Made by a program: the position numbers and the translations under genes. This document shows, one piece after another, positions 27,057 through 38,260 of a stretch of DNA of 64,000 nt. Numbering within the stretch: the first letter of the stretch is position 1; the number at the start of each line of letters is the position of its first letter. A model generated the notes under the pieces. It did no database searches. It saw only the letters and a program-made list of their open reading frames with translations, and had not been told where the DNA came from. Location: NCBI GenBank assembly GCA_022496185.1, contig WTXG01000007.1, positions 124,001 through 188,000 on the forward strand. Direction: 5' to 3'. The stretch comes from Multifurca ochricompacta. Taxonomy: Eukaryota > Basidiomycota > Agaricomycetes > Russulales > Russulaceae.

Positions 27057-28850
27057 ATGTTGTCACTCATGGAACCCCGTACGACAAGCGTCACAGTACG
27101 TCGGAGACAACGATAACCATATCCTTTGCTAAACGCATTATAGCCAAACCGTGTAGATTCTTTCAGAAGGGTACATGCCCCCTTTCTGCTGACCGTTGTG
27201 ACTTTGCGCATGTGAAGATCCGAATATACCCAGTCAAGTATTCGTACGATTCGTATGATTCCAACCTCTTCCGAGCCGGGCAGTCGACCAAGGCGAGATG
27301 ATCCCCCTGTATCGCCTATTGAAATTGGTAATCAACACCCGGGCCTGACCTCTAGCAATTTCTAACACTATATGCAGGGGCGCAGACCGCCGCTATTCTT
27401 TTCCACATAGTTTCTGATTGGGAATACCCCTCATCGGAGGACATAGTCACCGCTACCCAACGTATACATGCCCTCCCTCTCAGCCCGCGGAGTCTAACGC
27501 TGCCCCCAGTCGCCACACCAAAGTACCTCACGGACAAAGAGTCCACCCGCATGAGCCCATGTTGCTTCCTCCACTATCTAGTCGGCGTCCTGTTTCCCTC
27601 GCAGTTCCCCCCACGTCTGTCTCTTCGGAGGACCTTGCGCAGCTTATTTTCCGAAATGGCTATTCCTCGCCCGCCTCAGATGCCCCTAGTCTATCCGATG
27701 GCGATTCCGAACCCCCCTCTGCAGCATGGGAGGCCCCCGAACTTTCGGAGCGCTGGCCCTGCTCACCTCCAGCTCCGAGTCCGGTGGTTTACTATAACCC
27801 AACACCTGGCTTATTCTCTCCCGGTGTTCCTTTCATGCACCCTGCTTTCGGACCACAGGCCTCACTCAAGCAGGCAACGCGCACAGAGTTACGACGGCCG
27901 AGCATGTCAGCAAGAAAGCTGAAGGCACTCAAGAGTAAGAGGAGCATACTTTGCACGGGGCAATATTGACTAACGCCGGCCATAACCATTAGCCAAGCAA
28001 TGTAAGTTCTTCAAGAAGGACGGCCATTGCCCTCAAGGTAGCCTTTGCACATTGTGAGTTCTGTATCATGGCGTCACGCATGATTGAATGAATGTTGTCA
28101 GTATCCACGATCCCTCAGCCATTCAAGGATACCCACCCACGCAAGAACCCCTTTTGGATAGTGCAGGTCCATCTACTCAACCTTCATCTCGACTGGGCTC
28201 CGAGATTGATGAAGAACGAGAGCGGAATATATATCCTATTACGTGGAGAGTGATTGGTGGTGGCGTCATGATGGGTGGTCAGAGTGTGTATTCATTACTT
28301 TTATTCGATCTACGCACTCTGATTAGCCCCAGGGGAAGTTTGTAAGAGCTTCATAGATGGAAATTGTCCAGAAGGCGACGACTGCTCAAACGCCCATCCC
28401 ACGACGGCACGTTTAACTCGTCAGCTCTCTTGTGGTGTGGTTCCATCATCGCTAATCTCCTGATTAGTAGTGGAGACAGACATAGACGACATTCACGACA
28501 TTCACGACATTGAAATACCGATTGATACACCTTCCTCCCCTATCGCGACACCACGCGCCTCGGATATCCCGTTGGAGCAAACACACGTTACAAAACAATT
28601 AGAAATGGCCGCGACACCTGTTTCGGAGCTTTTACCCGACATATCACCGATTGTCTTACGCCGCGGATGTGAACCACTGTCATTCTTGAGTGTTAAAGAA
28701 GAGTTGCCACCACGCCCTTTTTCTACTCCCCCGAGGCTGAGCAGCCGAAAGGTGTGTTACACGGTCTCACCGTATGGCCGGTCTGTTGCCGTAACTCAGC
28801 TCTCTTATAGGCCAACTCTATGGAATGGTCCGCATTCTAACAAGTTCTGA
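27057..28850 (+). CDS. CCCH zinc-finger protein with three C3H fingers
   Basis: Tandem CCCH fingers typically bind RNA and act in mRNA turnover or processing. Three fingers are visible: CRFFQKGTCPLSADRCDFAH (C-x7-C-x6-C-x3-H, about 27150-27210), CKFFKKDGHCPQGSLC followed across an intron by an IH (C-x8-C-x5-C-x3-H, about 28005-28110) and CKSFIDGNCPEGDDCSNAH (C-x7-C-x5-C-x3-H, about 28345-28405). Between fingers one and two lies a long Ser/Pro-rich stretch containing SVSSEDLAQLIFRNGYSSP; the C-terminus after finger three is Asp/Ile- and Pro/Ser-rich, with HDIHDIHDI repeats, ending WNGPHSNKF. At least six exons. The proposed ATG at 27057 is the only one close upstream of finger one, but the first donor site is ambiguous. 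I cannot name an orthologue with confidence. Confidence 0.8.
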
Positions 28851-30831
28851 TCCGACTTTGGTCGTTGTCGTTACCTTCGTCGTCATCGCTAGACTATAAA
28901 ACATTATGATCTGTGTTCGCTGTCTTCGGTCCATCTGTATTTTTTTGAGCTCATGATTATATGGTTGTGTGCGTGATATCCCGTGATATCCAGTCCAGTT
29001 ATGAAACCAAGCCAGAAGTGTTATGCCATCCTCTCGTACCTGAATGGGGCACCCATTCCCTGCCGTCCTGTTATTTCATGACTACATATATAATAGCTAC
29101 CAGATTTGCCTCAGACCATCTTTTATTTTATTTGTATTTCGCGTCAGCTACTACAAGCAAGAGTGGTCATTAGTACCTAGGTCATTGAATGTAACGATTG
29201 GGCAATTACAAGGGCAGGTGAGCTCGTCATGTGGAATGTCTGGCCTGACCTGAATCACTACTGCATGTAGTGTCGCATACGAAGGCGTGACCGACTGTCC
29301 ACTTATATGGTGTGGCAGGGGCAGGAGTATAAGGGTGTGTGGTTGTTTTACCTCCACCAAGCATCACAGCCATTAGTCAATACGTGCACTTTCTACAGAG
29401 GGGTGGATTTTACTTCATGCAGGCGTAATTTGTGTGTCCCTCTGGTTCACAGAATCACACAAGTTGTGGGACCCAGGTCAGATTGTCAAACCAGCAACTT
29501 CGCGGACAATCCCAGTTCCAGTATGGTTGGTATGGTTTTCCCGTGCCGAGTGCGACACGCCAAGGCGAATATATCCATGTTATCGCGTTCATATGCTGCC
29601 AACCGCACGGCGTCTACGCCGGAGTATCGCACAGTCAGACGCGCCCGGCTTGAAAAACACGCTTCGCTCACCTACAACGGCTACCTCTTCTCAAGCATCA
29701 CATCACCTGTGAAATCTCACCCAATAATTTGTCGCTGTATCGAATTCCCCCACCAGAAGCCCTCACGGGGTTCCCTCGGCTAGCTCCTCCGATCTTGGGC
29801 CGCTTCTTGCACACGCATACGCTCTATGTCTAGGTGATCTATCAGGTGGTCAGTCCATCCGCTGACCTACAGCCCGGGCATACCGTCTTGAGGACGGCGG
29901 CGGTGCCGACCTCTCTTCCTTCCAATTTCAAACAACATAAGGTGGACGCGGTAATCCCCAAGCCCGGCGATATCCCAAAAAAAAAAAAGGGATCAAAACA
30001 GCATGGGAAACTGGTGTGGAAGATGTCAAGGATCGGAAAGGTCCAACCAAAATTTCTCCAATCTTTCCAAATCGCCACCACAGCGAACTCGTACCAGGCT
30101 TTTTTGGCTTGGCTTGGCAGTGGCGGTTCTAACTGAGGCAATCAAGGCATTCGAATGCCTGATTTCAACTTCAACAGGGTCCTCAGCCGTTTTCGCTACC
30201 CTGAATCTCTCAAATCAAACCGGCGCCCATTCCCAATTCCTGGAAGAAGCCACATGAGGCGTAATAAATTGACAGCCTTCGATGGCCCATTTTAGGGCCG
30301 TCAGACGAGCGGCTTTGGTCTGTCACAATTTCCCTCTTGCGTTGGCGAACCTGGTGGTTGGGGGGTTGGCGGGACTTGTCCACTAAGTTCCTCTTTACTC
30401 TGAGCCTCGATACGGATACAGAGGGATAATTCGAGGGCGGCCAATACTTTCATTTGCTTGGCGCTCAGGCATCGTTACCATGACTCGCAACGCAACTGAG
30501 TGGTGATTCCCTTCGATTTCAAGAGACATGATCATGATCGTTAGGATGAATGTATATAACCGAAATCCCTCTTATTTCACCAAATCAGTGATGACCACAA
30601 ATCCACTATGTCGCCAGTAGGGAAAATATAATATCTGAATCACATCGCACGCTGACAAAGTCGTTAAGGTCAAGCCATGACCGCATGACTCGACACTGCG
30701 TAGCCGTTGATGACAAGTGAATATAGCAACGCATCGTGTTTTCATGCTTGTCCAACGGCGCTACTACCTGTACATACAGTTTTACACAAACATTCATTTC
30801 GAACTCCATCACTCCATCTTCAAACTTCAAA
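28851..30831. other. Gene-poor 2 kb region, nothing recognised
   Basis: Open frames such as 29307-29783 (+) and 29834-30136 (+) lack recognisable domains, and overlapping frames look equally random. A 12-A homopolymer occurs near 29978. No LTR, terminal repeats or tRNA was found. Confidence 0.4.
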
Positions 30832-31442
30832 TTAGTATTCACCAGCTTCGGCCAGGGCCTCCTCAGCTTGCCGCTTAGCTGCAAGCAGATTATAATATCA
30901 GCCTCGCCGTATCCAAGGTGCGATGAATACCTACCGTGGTGCTTTGCTTTCTCCTTGTCGATAAAGTCGAGCTGTTCATTTCCAGCAACAACGGATCAGA
31001 ATTAGGATCGGCAAGCGATGCCATCTTGGTGGGAAAGTTACTTACACCCCTCGTCTCAACTTCCTTGTCGATGAAGGCACCAGCGAAACCCGCACTGATG
31101 TATGATGATGAGCTGATTTCGTGTTGTATTTCAAAACAAAACGTACATGAGCGCCTTGGCCGTTGCATGGTCAACGGGCTGGCCATTCCGTTCCTTGTGA
31201 TTCTCGTACGCCTTGGCAGCCTATAGCGTACAGTAAGGCATACAGAACGACCCAGTAACAAAGGGAAATGACCTCAAAGGCTGCAGCACCAGCAATGAGT
31301 TCGTGAGTGAGGCTGGACTCGTGCTTGGGGTTGGTTTGGTACTAAATACGGGTTATGGCCAGTGTGTTATACTTGTCATAAAGAAAAGGCTTACTTCGTT
31401 GTAAGCTTGTGTCACATCATGATCTTCGCCGAACCAACCCAT
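30832..31442 (-). CDS. CipC-like stress-induced small protein
   Basis: CipC (concanamycin-induced protein C) relatives are small cytosolic fungal proteins of about 110 residues, strongly induced by stress or on wood in several basidiomycetes; biochemical function is unknown. The start at 31442 gives MGWFGEDHDVTQAYNE. Later exons give YQTNPKHESSLTHELIAGAAAFE, quoted in part as SLTHELIAGAAAFE, then AAKAYENHKERNGQPVDHATAKAL, AGFAGAFIDKEVETRG, EKAKHHGR and the tail AKRQAEEALAEAGEY. The MGWFG start, the HELIAGAA box and the AGFAGAFIDKEVET box are the family signature. At least six very small exons, with clean GT-AG junctions where checked. A TATATAAAG box lies about 110 bp upstream. Confidence 0.88.
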
Positions 31443-31552
31443 GATGACGATAACAAAATATAAGAATTGCGATGGGGGGATAAGTGGTAAAGTATGCGTC
31501 TGAGTCAAGGGACCCTAATTGTTGTAGCAAAAGAAAAGGGGAGTTTACGCCG

Positions 31553-31561
31553 CTTTATATA
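31553..31561 (-). promoter_or_regulatory. TATA box of the CipC-like gene
   Basis: On the minus strand this reads TATATAAAG, 110 bp upstream of the ATG. A TGAGTCA (Gcn4/AP-1-type) match lies at 31501-31507 between it and the ATG. The microsatellite at 31583-31700 begins just 20 bp upstream. Confidence 0.6.
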
Positions 31562-31582
31562 ACCTTAGGAACCCCGACCCCC

Positions 31583-31700
31583 AATTCGCCATTCGCCATT
31601 CGCCATGCCATCTGATATGAAATATGATATGATAATGATATGATATGATATGATACGATACGATATGATATGATAGGATATGGTGATATGATATGATGTG
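31583..31700. repeat. Compound microsatellite: heptamer (ATTCGCC)3 then pentamer (GATAT)n
   Basis: Three ATTCGCC copies are followed by roughly 80 bp of GATAT-type pentamers with a few substitutions (GATAC, GATAG). It abuts the CipC-like promoter, so length variation could affect expression. Confidence 0.9.
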
Positions 31701-32631
31701 CCAAAAATATAATAAATTGATCGCGCCCACGGATACAAGCTATGGCTATGGTCTCCACCACACCTCGGTTGTGAATTATGTCTACATACATAATTTGGTT
31801 TTGGATTGGATTGGAACGACTGTGGAACATTCAACCATATGCACCCCCCTGTCACATGGATTCCCCAGATGCTTGGAGACAATGAAACCACCACAATTGC
31901 AACAGGTAAATCAGGCCAAAAACGACATAGCACGTTGATCCGTACAGGGATCATTCATTCTACATGAACATGGACATGGACATCTACATGTACGCTGACT
32001 GGGTCTGATTCAGACCCAGTAGAGGTCCAAAGCAAAAGATTCAGAACATTTCCTTTTGGCGCTTGTACCTCCCACCTTTCAAGAGAATGAGAATATGGTG
32101 CGATCGCGGTCGATGAGGATGAGGAGTGCGCCCATATTGATACATCAATTATTTGTTGCTGTCGCTATTGCGCGCAAAGCAGCACTGGTGATAGCCAGTT
32201 TCCAGGTGTAATGGTGCCCTGGCCCTGATACGGTGATTATCTGTAATTGATTCATGCATGCCCCTGCTTGCTCGCACGCGCATCAAGATCTATGAATGGA
32301 GTCAAGCAGAGGGCAAACTGACATTGACATGGGTTAATGTGGAGATGCTATTATACTAGATTTAAACATGCTACATCCGTGTGTCCGCTAGAAGGTCCAT
32401 GCGTTGCCAACAACCAGGGATAAATAACTCAATGATGTATAAATAAACAAGCAAAGCGTCAAAAATGAAAAGGGTTAATGAACATAGATGTTCAGGTGAA
32501 GAAAAGGGTATGGTGATCATTACGATGAGCAGAATGCTGGCAATAGGAAACAAAACAGGTCCGCGTCCAGGATTCCAGTCGAGAAGTAGGTCATTGTATT
32601 CATACTCACCGCGTGTTCTTCCAATACATCC
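31701..32631. other. AT-rich intergenic region
   Basis: This lies between the CipC-like upstream region and the 3' end of the first aspartic protease. It contains one near-perfect palindrome (31998-32020, listed separately). No coding signal is seen. Confidence 0.45.
31998..32020. repeat. Near-perfect palindrome, 11-bp arms with 1-bp spacer
   Basis: ACTGGGTCTGA is followed by one T and then TCAGACCCAGT. The arms are fully complementary. It lies in non-coding DNA and could form a hairpin or be a dimeric protein-binding site. Confidence 0.9.
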
Positions 32632-34608
32632 TTACCGCGTGCTCCATGGATCAGATACTTCATATCTCGGCGGCGGCATGCTATGATCCTCCTCGTGCGT
32701 CGGTGTAACTGAAGCCTGCGTGGATTCAGCATAGAAATCACGCGTCGGCAAATGCCCCGGTGCCGTCTCGGCGTGAAGACCACGCGCAGATATACGACCG
32801 GTCTCACTGTTATATCCCTGCACCGGACGTATTTCACCTGAAGGTGCGGGGTGTTCGAGTGGACGGTACATTGAGTGGCCATATGAAAACCCGGTGTCAA
32901 TGTCAACTGTAGAGGGGACAGTGCCTTGGACGAAACGGCGGTTACGCCGGCGCGAACGAAAGTAGAGAAGGGTAACAGCAAGAGCCAGCACAAAAATGGT
33001 AAAAGAAACTAAAGCGATGATTATGATCGACCTCCACCGCCGGTTGAAGAAGCTTGTGGAGTTGTCGGTGACTGGTGTGCCAGCAGTAAGCCTTTGCATA
33101 TCAGTCGTGTCTGTGCCGCCAAGCCGGGTATTAACAAAATCCAGGTGAGCGGCAGCGGGGTCCGTAATTGACAACAATTGCACATAAGGCGGTGCCCTTG
33201 CTGTAGCCTCGTCGACGTAGTCACCATAATTTGTGAGTACATACACGTTGCGCACTGTGGTAAGCATTTAGTACAAAGTGATGATGCAGAATGGACACGT
33301 GGTGATACATACAGAATGCCATGCCAAGAATCACGTCATAATCTGACCCAGCGCCGGTCGTGATAGGTTGGAACTGAAGAACGATGAGGCCATGCTAAGA
33401 AAAAAACGTGGACAAGTGCGCACTGAACCAACACAGGTCTCATCCCCCGAGGAATTTTTTAGGCTAAAGTTCATGTCAAGCGGATGAATCGGGTACGACT
33501 TGTTGCCGAATATAATGGTCGTGTTGACTTCAGTGGTGCAAGGTATTGTCCAGATGGGACCAGTTGCAGAGATGTTCTCGAATTTTGCCTCCGGAATGCG
33601 AGAATAGATGGCATCAGAAACCGCCCTGAAGCAACGGTGCGGTCAGAAGGTAGAATCGAATTCAGAGAAGTGTGACATACTTTGGAACCTGATTGAAGGT
33701 AAAACCCGTATCAATGACAGTTGTCAACTGCCATGGATTTTTGGTCTTTGATACCTTGGTTTTGAAGGCTATCGGCTGTCCGTCTGGACCAATAATACCA
33801 TTTGGGTCAAGGAGTACTTGCCAGTGCTGGTCGCCAGACCGCGATGATGGGACAGCCTTCACAGTGAGCTTGGGTTGACTGGTGATATTTTCCATACCCG
33901 GAAGGATGTCGGAAACAGTGATCTCGCCTGGGTATTGCCCCGCTGGATCGTTTGAACGTGAGAGGAGGACGGTTAGGAAGTTAGGAGTAGATGAGTTTTG
34001 ACGGAAAATGCGATCGAGGACCGTGTCGCCTCTGGGTTTTTTATTAAGCGCATCATGAATGTTTGACCCAACGTTTGGACCGAGGCCAATAAGGCCTTGA
34101 CCTTCAGGATATGCGGAAGAGGGCTGAACCTGAACTAGAATACATGTTGGCGTCGAAAGGGAGAAGAAGAGGGGTAGGAAGCACATAGCAAACATACTGA
34201 AAGCTTGATCCGGCACATAAAAATCCAAGAAAGCCAGAGGAGCGGTCTTTACATGGCCAGAGATGGCACCGATGGCATATTCAACGCCAGTAGAAATGCC
34301 AGTGTCATTTGAGTTGGGGACATTGCCCGCAACCCACAAATCAGAACTAGTGATAAAGTAATCAGATTGGGATGATAGGCGAAGTAAGTAGCAGCTACTT
34401 ACCTGCCAGTGTCTATGCTGACAGAAAATGACGTTTGTCCGAGGGTGATGTTAGTAAAGTACTTCAAATTTTGACCATTGTCAAGAGCAGAGATGTGTCC
34501 CCTCTTATTCAGGAGTTCACCGCGAATGTTGAAACGGAGGGCAATTACGTGTGCATAGAAAAAGAAATGAAGAATGAGAGCGGCCAAAATGCAAGGTCTA
34601 GGGGTCAT
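32632..34608 (-). CDS. Pepsin-type (A1) aspartic protease with C-terminal membrane anchor (copy 1)
   Basis: A1 aspartic proteases cleave peptides using two Asp residues in DTG-type motifs. The start is ATG 34608 (MTPRPCILAALILHFFF, a signal peptide), in preference to upstream non-ATG extension. The first active-site strand is FSVSIDTG, split by an intron and followed by SDLWVAGNVPN. A flap region and QGLIGLGPNVGS follow. The second site is LTTVIDTGFTFNQVP, with Phe where Thr or Ser normally follows DTG. Near the end VRNVYVLTNYGDYVDE is typical of A1 C-termini. A hydrophobic segment of about 23 residues (IIIIALVSFTIFVLALAVTL) and a basic RSRRRNRR stop-transfer precede a roughly 85-residue cytosolic tail ending SDPWSTR. 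A paralogue starts head-to-head 164 bp away. Surface or vacuolar membrane location is inferred. Confidence 0.9.
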
Positions 34609-34772
34609 GGGAGGGAGTAACCCGAGACTGAGAGGAAAGGAAGGGAAGGAGAAGAAGAAGAAGGAGAAGGAGAAGAAGGGAAGAGAAGGGCAAGTCACAC
34701 TCACGCTTACTACGCGCGCGCTACCTACGTTACGCTCTTCTCTCCCTCCGCTCCTCCCTCCCTCTCCTTAGC
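34609..34772. promoter_or_regulatory. Compact bidirectional promoter between paralogous aspartic proteases
   Basis: Only 164 bp separate the two start codons. The interval is strongly purine-rich on the plus strand over about 34625-34690 (GGA/GAA runs), then pyrimidine-rich up to 34770. Both genes probably share control elements. Confidence 0.6.
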
Positions 34773-36608
34773 ATGCATCAACTTGGTCTATTTTCTTCAC
34801 TTCTTTTCATTCACCTCACCGCTGCCGTCATCATCCCATTTCGTGCTCTTCCGCGACATACTAATCATTTTTTTAAACGGAACAATGTCACCGGTGTTCC
34901 CGTAGAGAATGCAGGCAACGTCCTCTATGCAGCAAATATAACCCTCGGTGGCAACCCTTTTGGTGTCGTCCTTGACACTGGCAGGCATGCCTATCCTTAT
35001 TTTCCTTTTCCCTCTATTGCTCACATGATTCTAGCTCCGATCTATGGGTCGCTGGCGATGTTCCCGGCACTGAAGATACAGGAAAGGCCGCTGCCGTAGG
35101 GTATGCCATCGGTGAAGCCAAGGGTGCGCTTCACCCCCTTTTCCAGGGTATACCTACCTAATTGCGTTCTACAGGTAACATCCACTTGGCCACTATGACC
35201 TTTGATGATTACACCGTGGACAAGCAGGCTTACAGTATTTCTTCCGCTCCAATGTTTTTTTTAATGCCTGATCACGCTATGTTATCCAGTCCTTGTCAAT
35301 GACACTAGTACCTTCTCCCCCTCCCTCAAGGCAAACGGTCTTCAAGGTCTCGTTGGCCTCGGTTTTAATGCTGGTTCCGTCGTGCGAGGCATCGTCGGAG
35401 CTGGCATAGGCGACACACCCGTGTCCCGCATCTTTCAACAGAACAAGACCACCCAAAATTTTATTTCATTACTGCTCGACCGACAATCTGACCCGACAGA
35501 TTCAGTTACTGGCCAAATTACCGTTTCCGAATTAGTTTCTGGCTATGAGAGCATTGCATCACAACCCAAGCTCAGCATTAAAGATGTCCCCTTTCTAGAC
35601 AAAACCAGTCAGCATTGGGCCGTCTTTACGGATAAAAATGGTGTCATCGGTCCTGACGGAAATACCATCTCCATAAATTCAATCGTCCCCCACGTTTCTG
35701 GTGGAAAGCTTGTCACTGTCATTGATTCGGGTTTCACATTGTCCCAAGTCCCACGCAAACTGTCTGACGCGATTTACGGACGTGTCCAAGGTGCCAACTA
35801 TAGCGTTGAAGATGGTGTTTGGATGGTCCCATGTGACCAGGAGCTCAATATTACGTTCATTTTTGGCGGTATCAAGATACCTGTGCACCCACTTGATGTT
35901 GTCAGTAAAGACTTCAATACTGGTCCCTTATGTCCTGGCGCGGTTAGTTTACTTTGCTGTACGGAAAGCATTTTTCAACTCACCAATGAGTGTTTCTTCG
36001 CTGCAGTACCAACCCATTACGACCGCCTTCAGTTTGCTCGGGGAGTATGACATGATCTTGGGCATGTCTTTCCGTAAGCGGCATGGTTCCTTTAATTATA
36101 CATTGTCTTCATGCCCTTTCTCTTTCTTCGTCACACAGTGCGCAACGCTTATACGCTTTTCGACTATGGAAACTTCATTGATGATTCATCCAACGATCGT
36201 GGTGATCCCTACGTCCAATTGCTTCCTCTGACCGACCCTGCCACCATGCACGCCGACTTTGTCAAGGCCCGTCTCAACGGTGCAGACACCACAGGCTCTC
36301 CCTCGAAGGCACTTCTCCCCGCTTCGCAGGAGTCCCACTCACCCGTGTCAGCTCAGGAGAAAAAGCAGCACGTTGTGGGTGCGGTGACACGAAACTGGCC
36401 ATACATCCTTCTTGGATGCGTTATATTCGTGCTCTCAGTCTTGGGTTGCTGCGTATACGCATGCTGCTGTCGCAAGCGCCGCAAAAGCGTTCGAGGATTT
36501 GCCCAAAACCCATATCAGTCGATTCAGGATGCAGCGCCGCCGCCGATGCACATGAAACCCATGAACACCGGCGCGCAGTATGCCGACCCGTACCATCCTC
36601 GCGCATAA
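34773..36608 (+). CDS. Pepsin-type (A1) aspartic protease with C-terminal membrane anchor (copy 2)
   Basis: This is a paralogue of the divergent neighbour with the same layout: signal peptide MHQLGLFSSLLFIHLTAAV, then NITLGGNPFGVVLDTG at the first active site, an intron, and SDLWVAGDVPG. After two further introns comes GLQGLVGLGFNAGS and GDTPVSRIFQQNKTTQNFISLLL, matching the equivalent segment of copy 1. The second site is VTVIDSGFTLSQVP, so both copies have Phe after the Gly. The C-terminal half carries VRNAYTLFDYGNFIDD, then a membrane helix (YILLGCVIFVLSVLGCCVYA) with a Cys-rich end (CCC) and basic RKRRKS, and a short tail ending DPYHPRA. The tails of the two copies are not similar, so they diverged fastest there. 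Confidence 0.9.
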
Positions 36609-37199
36609 AGAGGCGCTGGTCCTGTGACATCCAACGAGAGTGTACTTATGGGAAGGGAGTGCCGTGGGTGGCTTGATCTCACAAATCTATCAACTTTTTA
36701 TCTTTTATTCGTGATCGCATTGCATTGCTGTTGCCTTTGTTAACTATAATACGACAGCTACGTCGTGGAATCATCCCTCAGAACATTTTCTACATCCGTG
36801 ACGAAAAGCCAAAGCCAAAGTAATTCGAGTGGCTTCAGATAGTCACCCTCCTGTTAGATTGGCTGCACTTGCTTACTCTCGCTTGTCTCTGTCTATTAAC
36901 CTATTTATGTGTGAGCTAGGGCAGCTCTTCAAGAGTTCTCTCCCTTATGGCACACTACAACTCAACAACCCCATCAGAATGCCATCATGCTTATGCTCAC
37001 ATCTTAACCCGTGTACATCCAAAAATCATAACTATTGGTAATCATATCCAGACCGGGTCTGTATCTTAGTAATATGTTGCGGAATGTATACAGACTCGAA
37101 AAAAAAACTTATGGCACACGATAGTAAACATGTTCAAGAGTGTTAGCCTGGCTGACTTGGCGCTCAGCAGGTAGAAGCCTCCGAGCCCTTAGCACCCCT
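36609..37199. other. Intergenic, nothing recognised
   Basis: This is the 3' flank of aspartic protease copy 2 up to the glucoamylase remnant. No feature was identified. Confidence 0.4.
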
Positions 37200-38260
37200 T
37201 GCTAACCCCCAGAACCGCCCTTCCTGGCGCGAAACACCGCCAGATCAGCCGCATAGCACCACGTTAGATCAGCCGCACTCGTAGGTGTTCGGCAAGCTCG
37301 CCGTCGGAGAAGGAGTACCGTGCGACAATCATCTGAGAGCTGCGCATATACATTCGAGTCTGAACGGTGTTCACCCGGGGACATGCCGGGGGAGAATTGC
37401 GTAAATGAACTTTTTGGACATGGGCGTCACTGTGATGACGTCGAGGGCTTCCCTGGTAAGGAGTGCATCGTAGAGTTGTTCTGCGACAGCGAGCGTTGCA
37501 AAGTATCACGGCTGCCCGTGATCGAGATGATATGATCAGTGCTAGTACTCGAAGAAGGAAGACCGACGTAAACGGATAAGTATACGTTCTCTGCGGAAGT
37601 AGACATCCTCAGGATATCGCCCGGTTGCTACTGGATCACTACCGCTCCCTTGTTGAGAGGGCAGACGAAGCGAGATAAATCAATGTGTTTCTTGAGATGG
37701 CCAAGATGCGGTCCGAGCATGGTTGGAAGATCACAGTGTCGCAACCGGCTGCAGGATCGAAGGTGTATGTCGAAGCAAGGGTCGTATTCGAGTCTAAATC
37801 AGAAGGCTCACCCCCAGTGCCAGCCTACTGAGTGTTGGCCGTCATGTACGTACGTAGCAGGTTGGCGTCATATCCGCGTTAGGAATAAATTATTTTGGTA
37901 AGAGATTCAGACCTGCGTGGGACATAGTACTTGATTACCGTAATCCTTTGGGCACGGGCATGCCGCTGAAGTCTCAATGAGTGTGAGGAAGCCTCAGGAA
38001 GCTATCATTGATTGAGTTGTCACTGTCGAGAGGCCAACGAGTTTATTGCCCGGAATAGTCGCACGCAACGCTGACCATCTAGATATAATATAATTATTGT
38101 TCAACCACGACCTGGTTGACGAGGAAGTGACATTTTCACCTCCTTGAGATTGGTCCGAAGAGGGGACCTGTCTATGTTGAGTTTGGATTCGCCCAGACCA
38201 CCTTTGCCGGCAGAGCCGCCCGGGTTGGTAGTTTCTGGGTGCTCTTGGACAATAACTAGA
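37200..38260 (-). pseudogene. Decayed GH15 glucoamylase copy
   Basis: Translated pieces on the minus strand, in the right order, match the intact glucoamylase of this window. From its 5' side: GLGESKLNIDRSP near 38190 (intact: GLAEPKYNIDGTA). Then AGTGGEPSDLDSNTTLAS and TFDPAAGCDTVIFQPCSD near 37690-37815 (intact: [16 protein letters not shown] and [13 protein letters not shown]). Then TPTSAADLTWCYAADLAVF near 37240 (intact: TPLSAADLTWSYASVLTA). No single frame joins them, stops intervene and several family blocks are missing, so it is a pseudogene. No CBM20 was recognised. Limits are approximate. Confidence 0.82.

Noticed and set aside
28851..30831. Small ORFs over 29307-30257 as genes
   Set aside because: Overlapping frames of equal length with no conserved motif, no plausible intron chain, and biased homopolymers.
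31613..31700. GATAT array as a CRISPR-like or satellite array
   Set aside because: The pentamer units have no spacers; it is a simple microsatellite in a eukaryotic genome.
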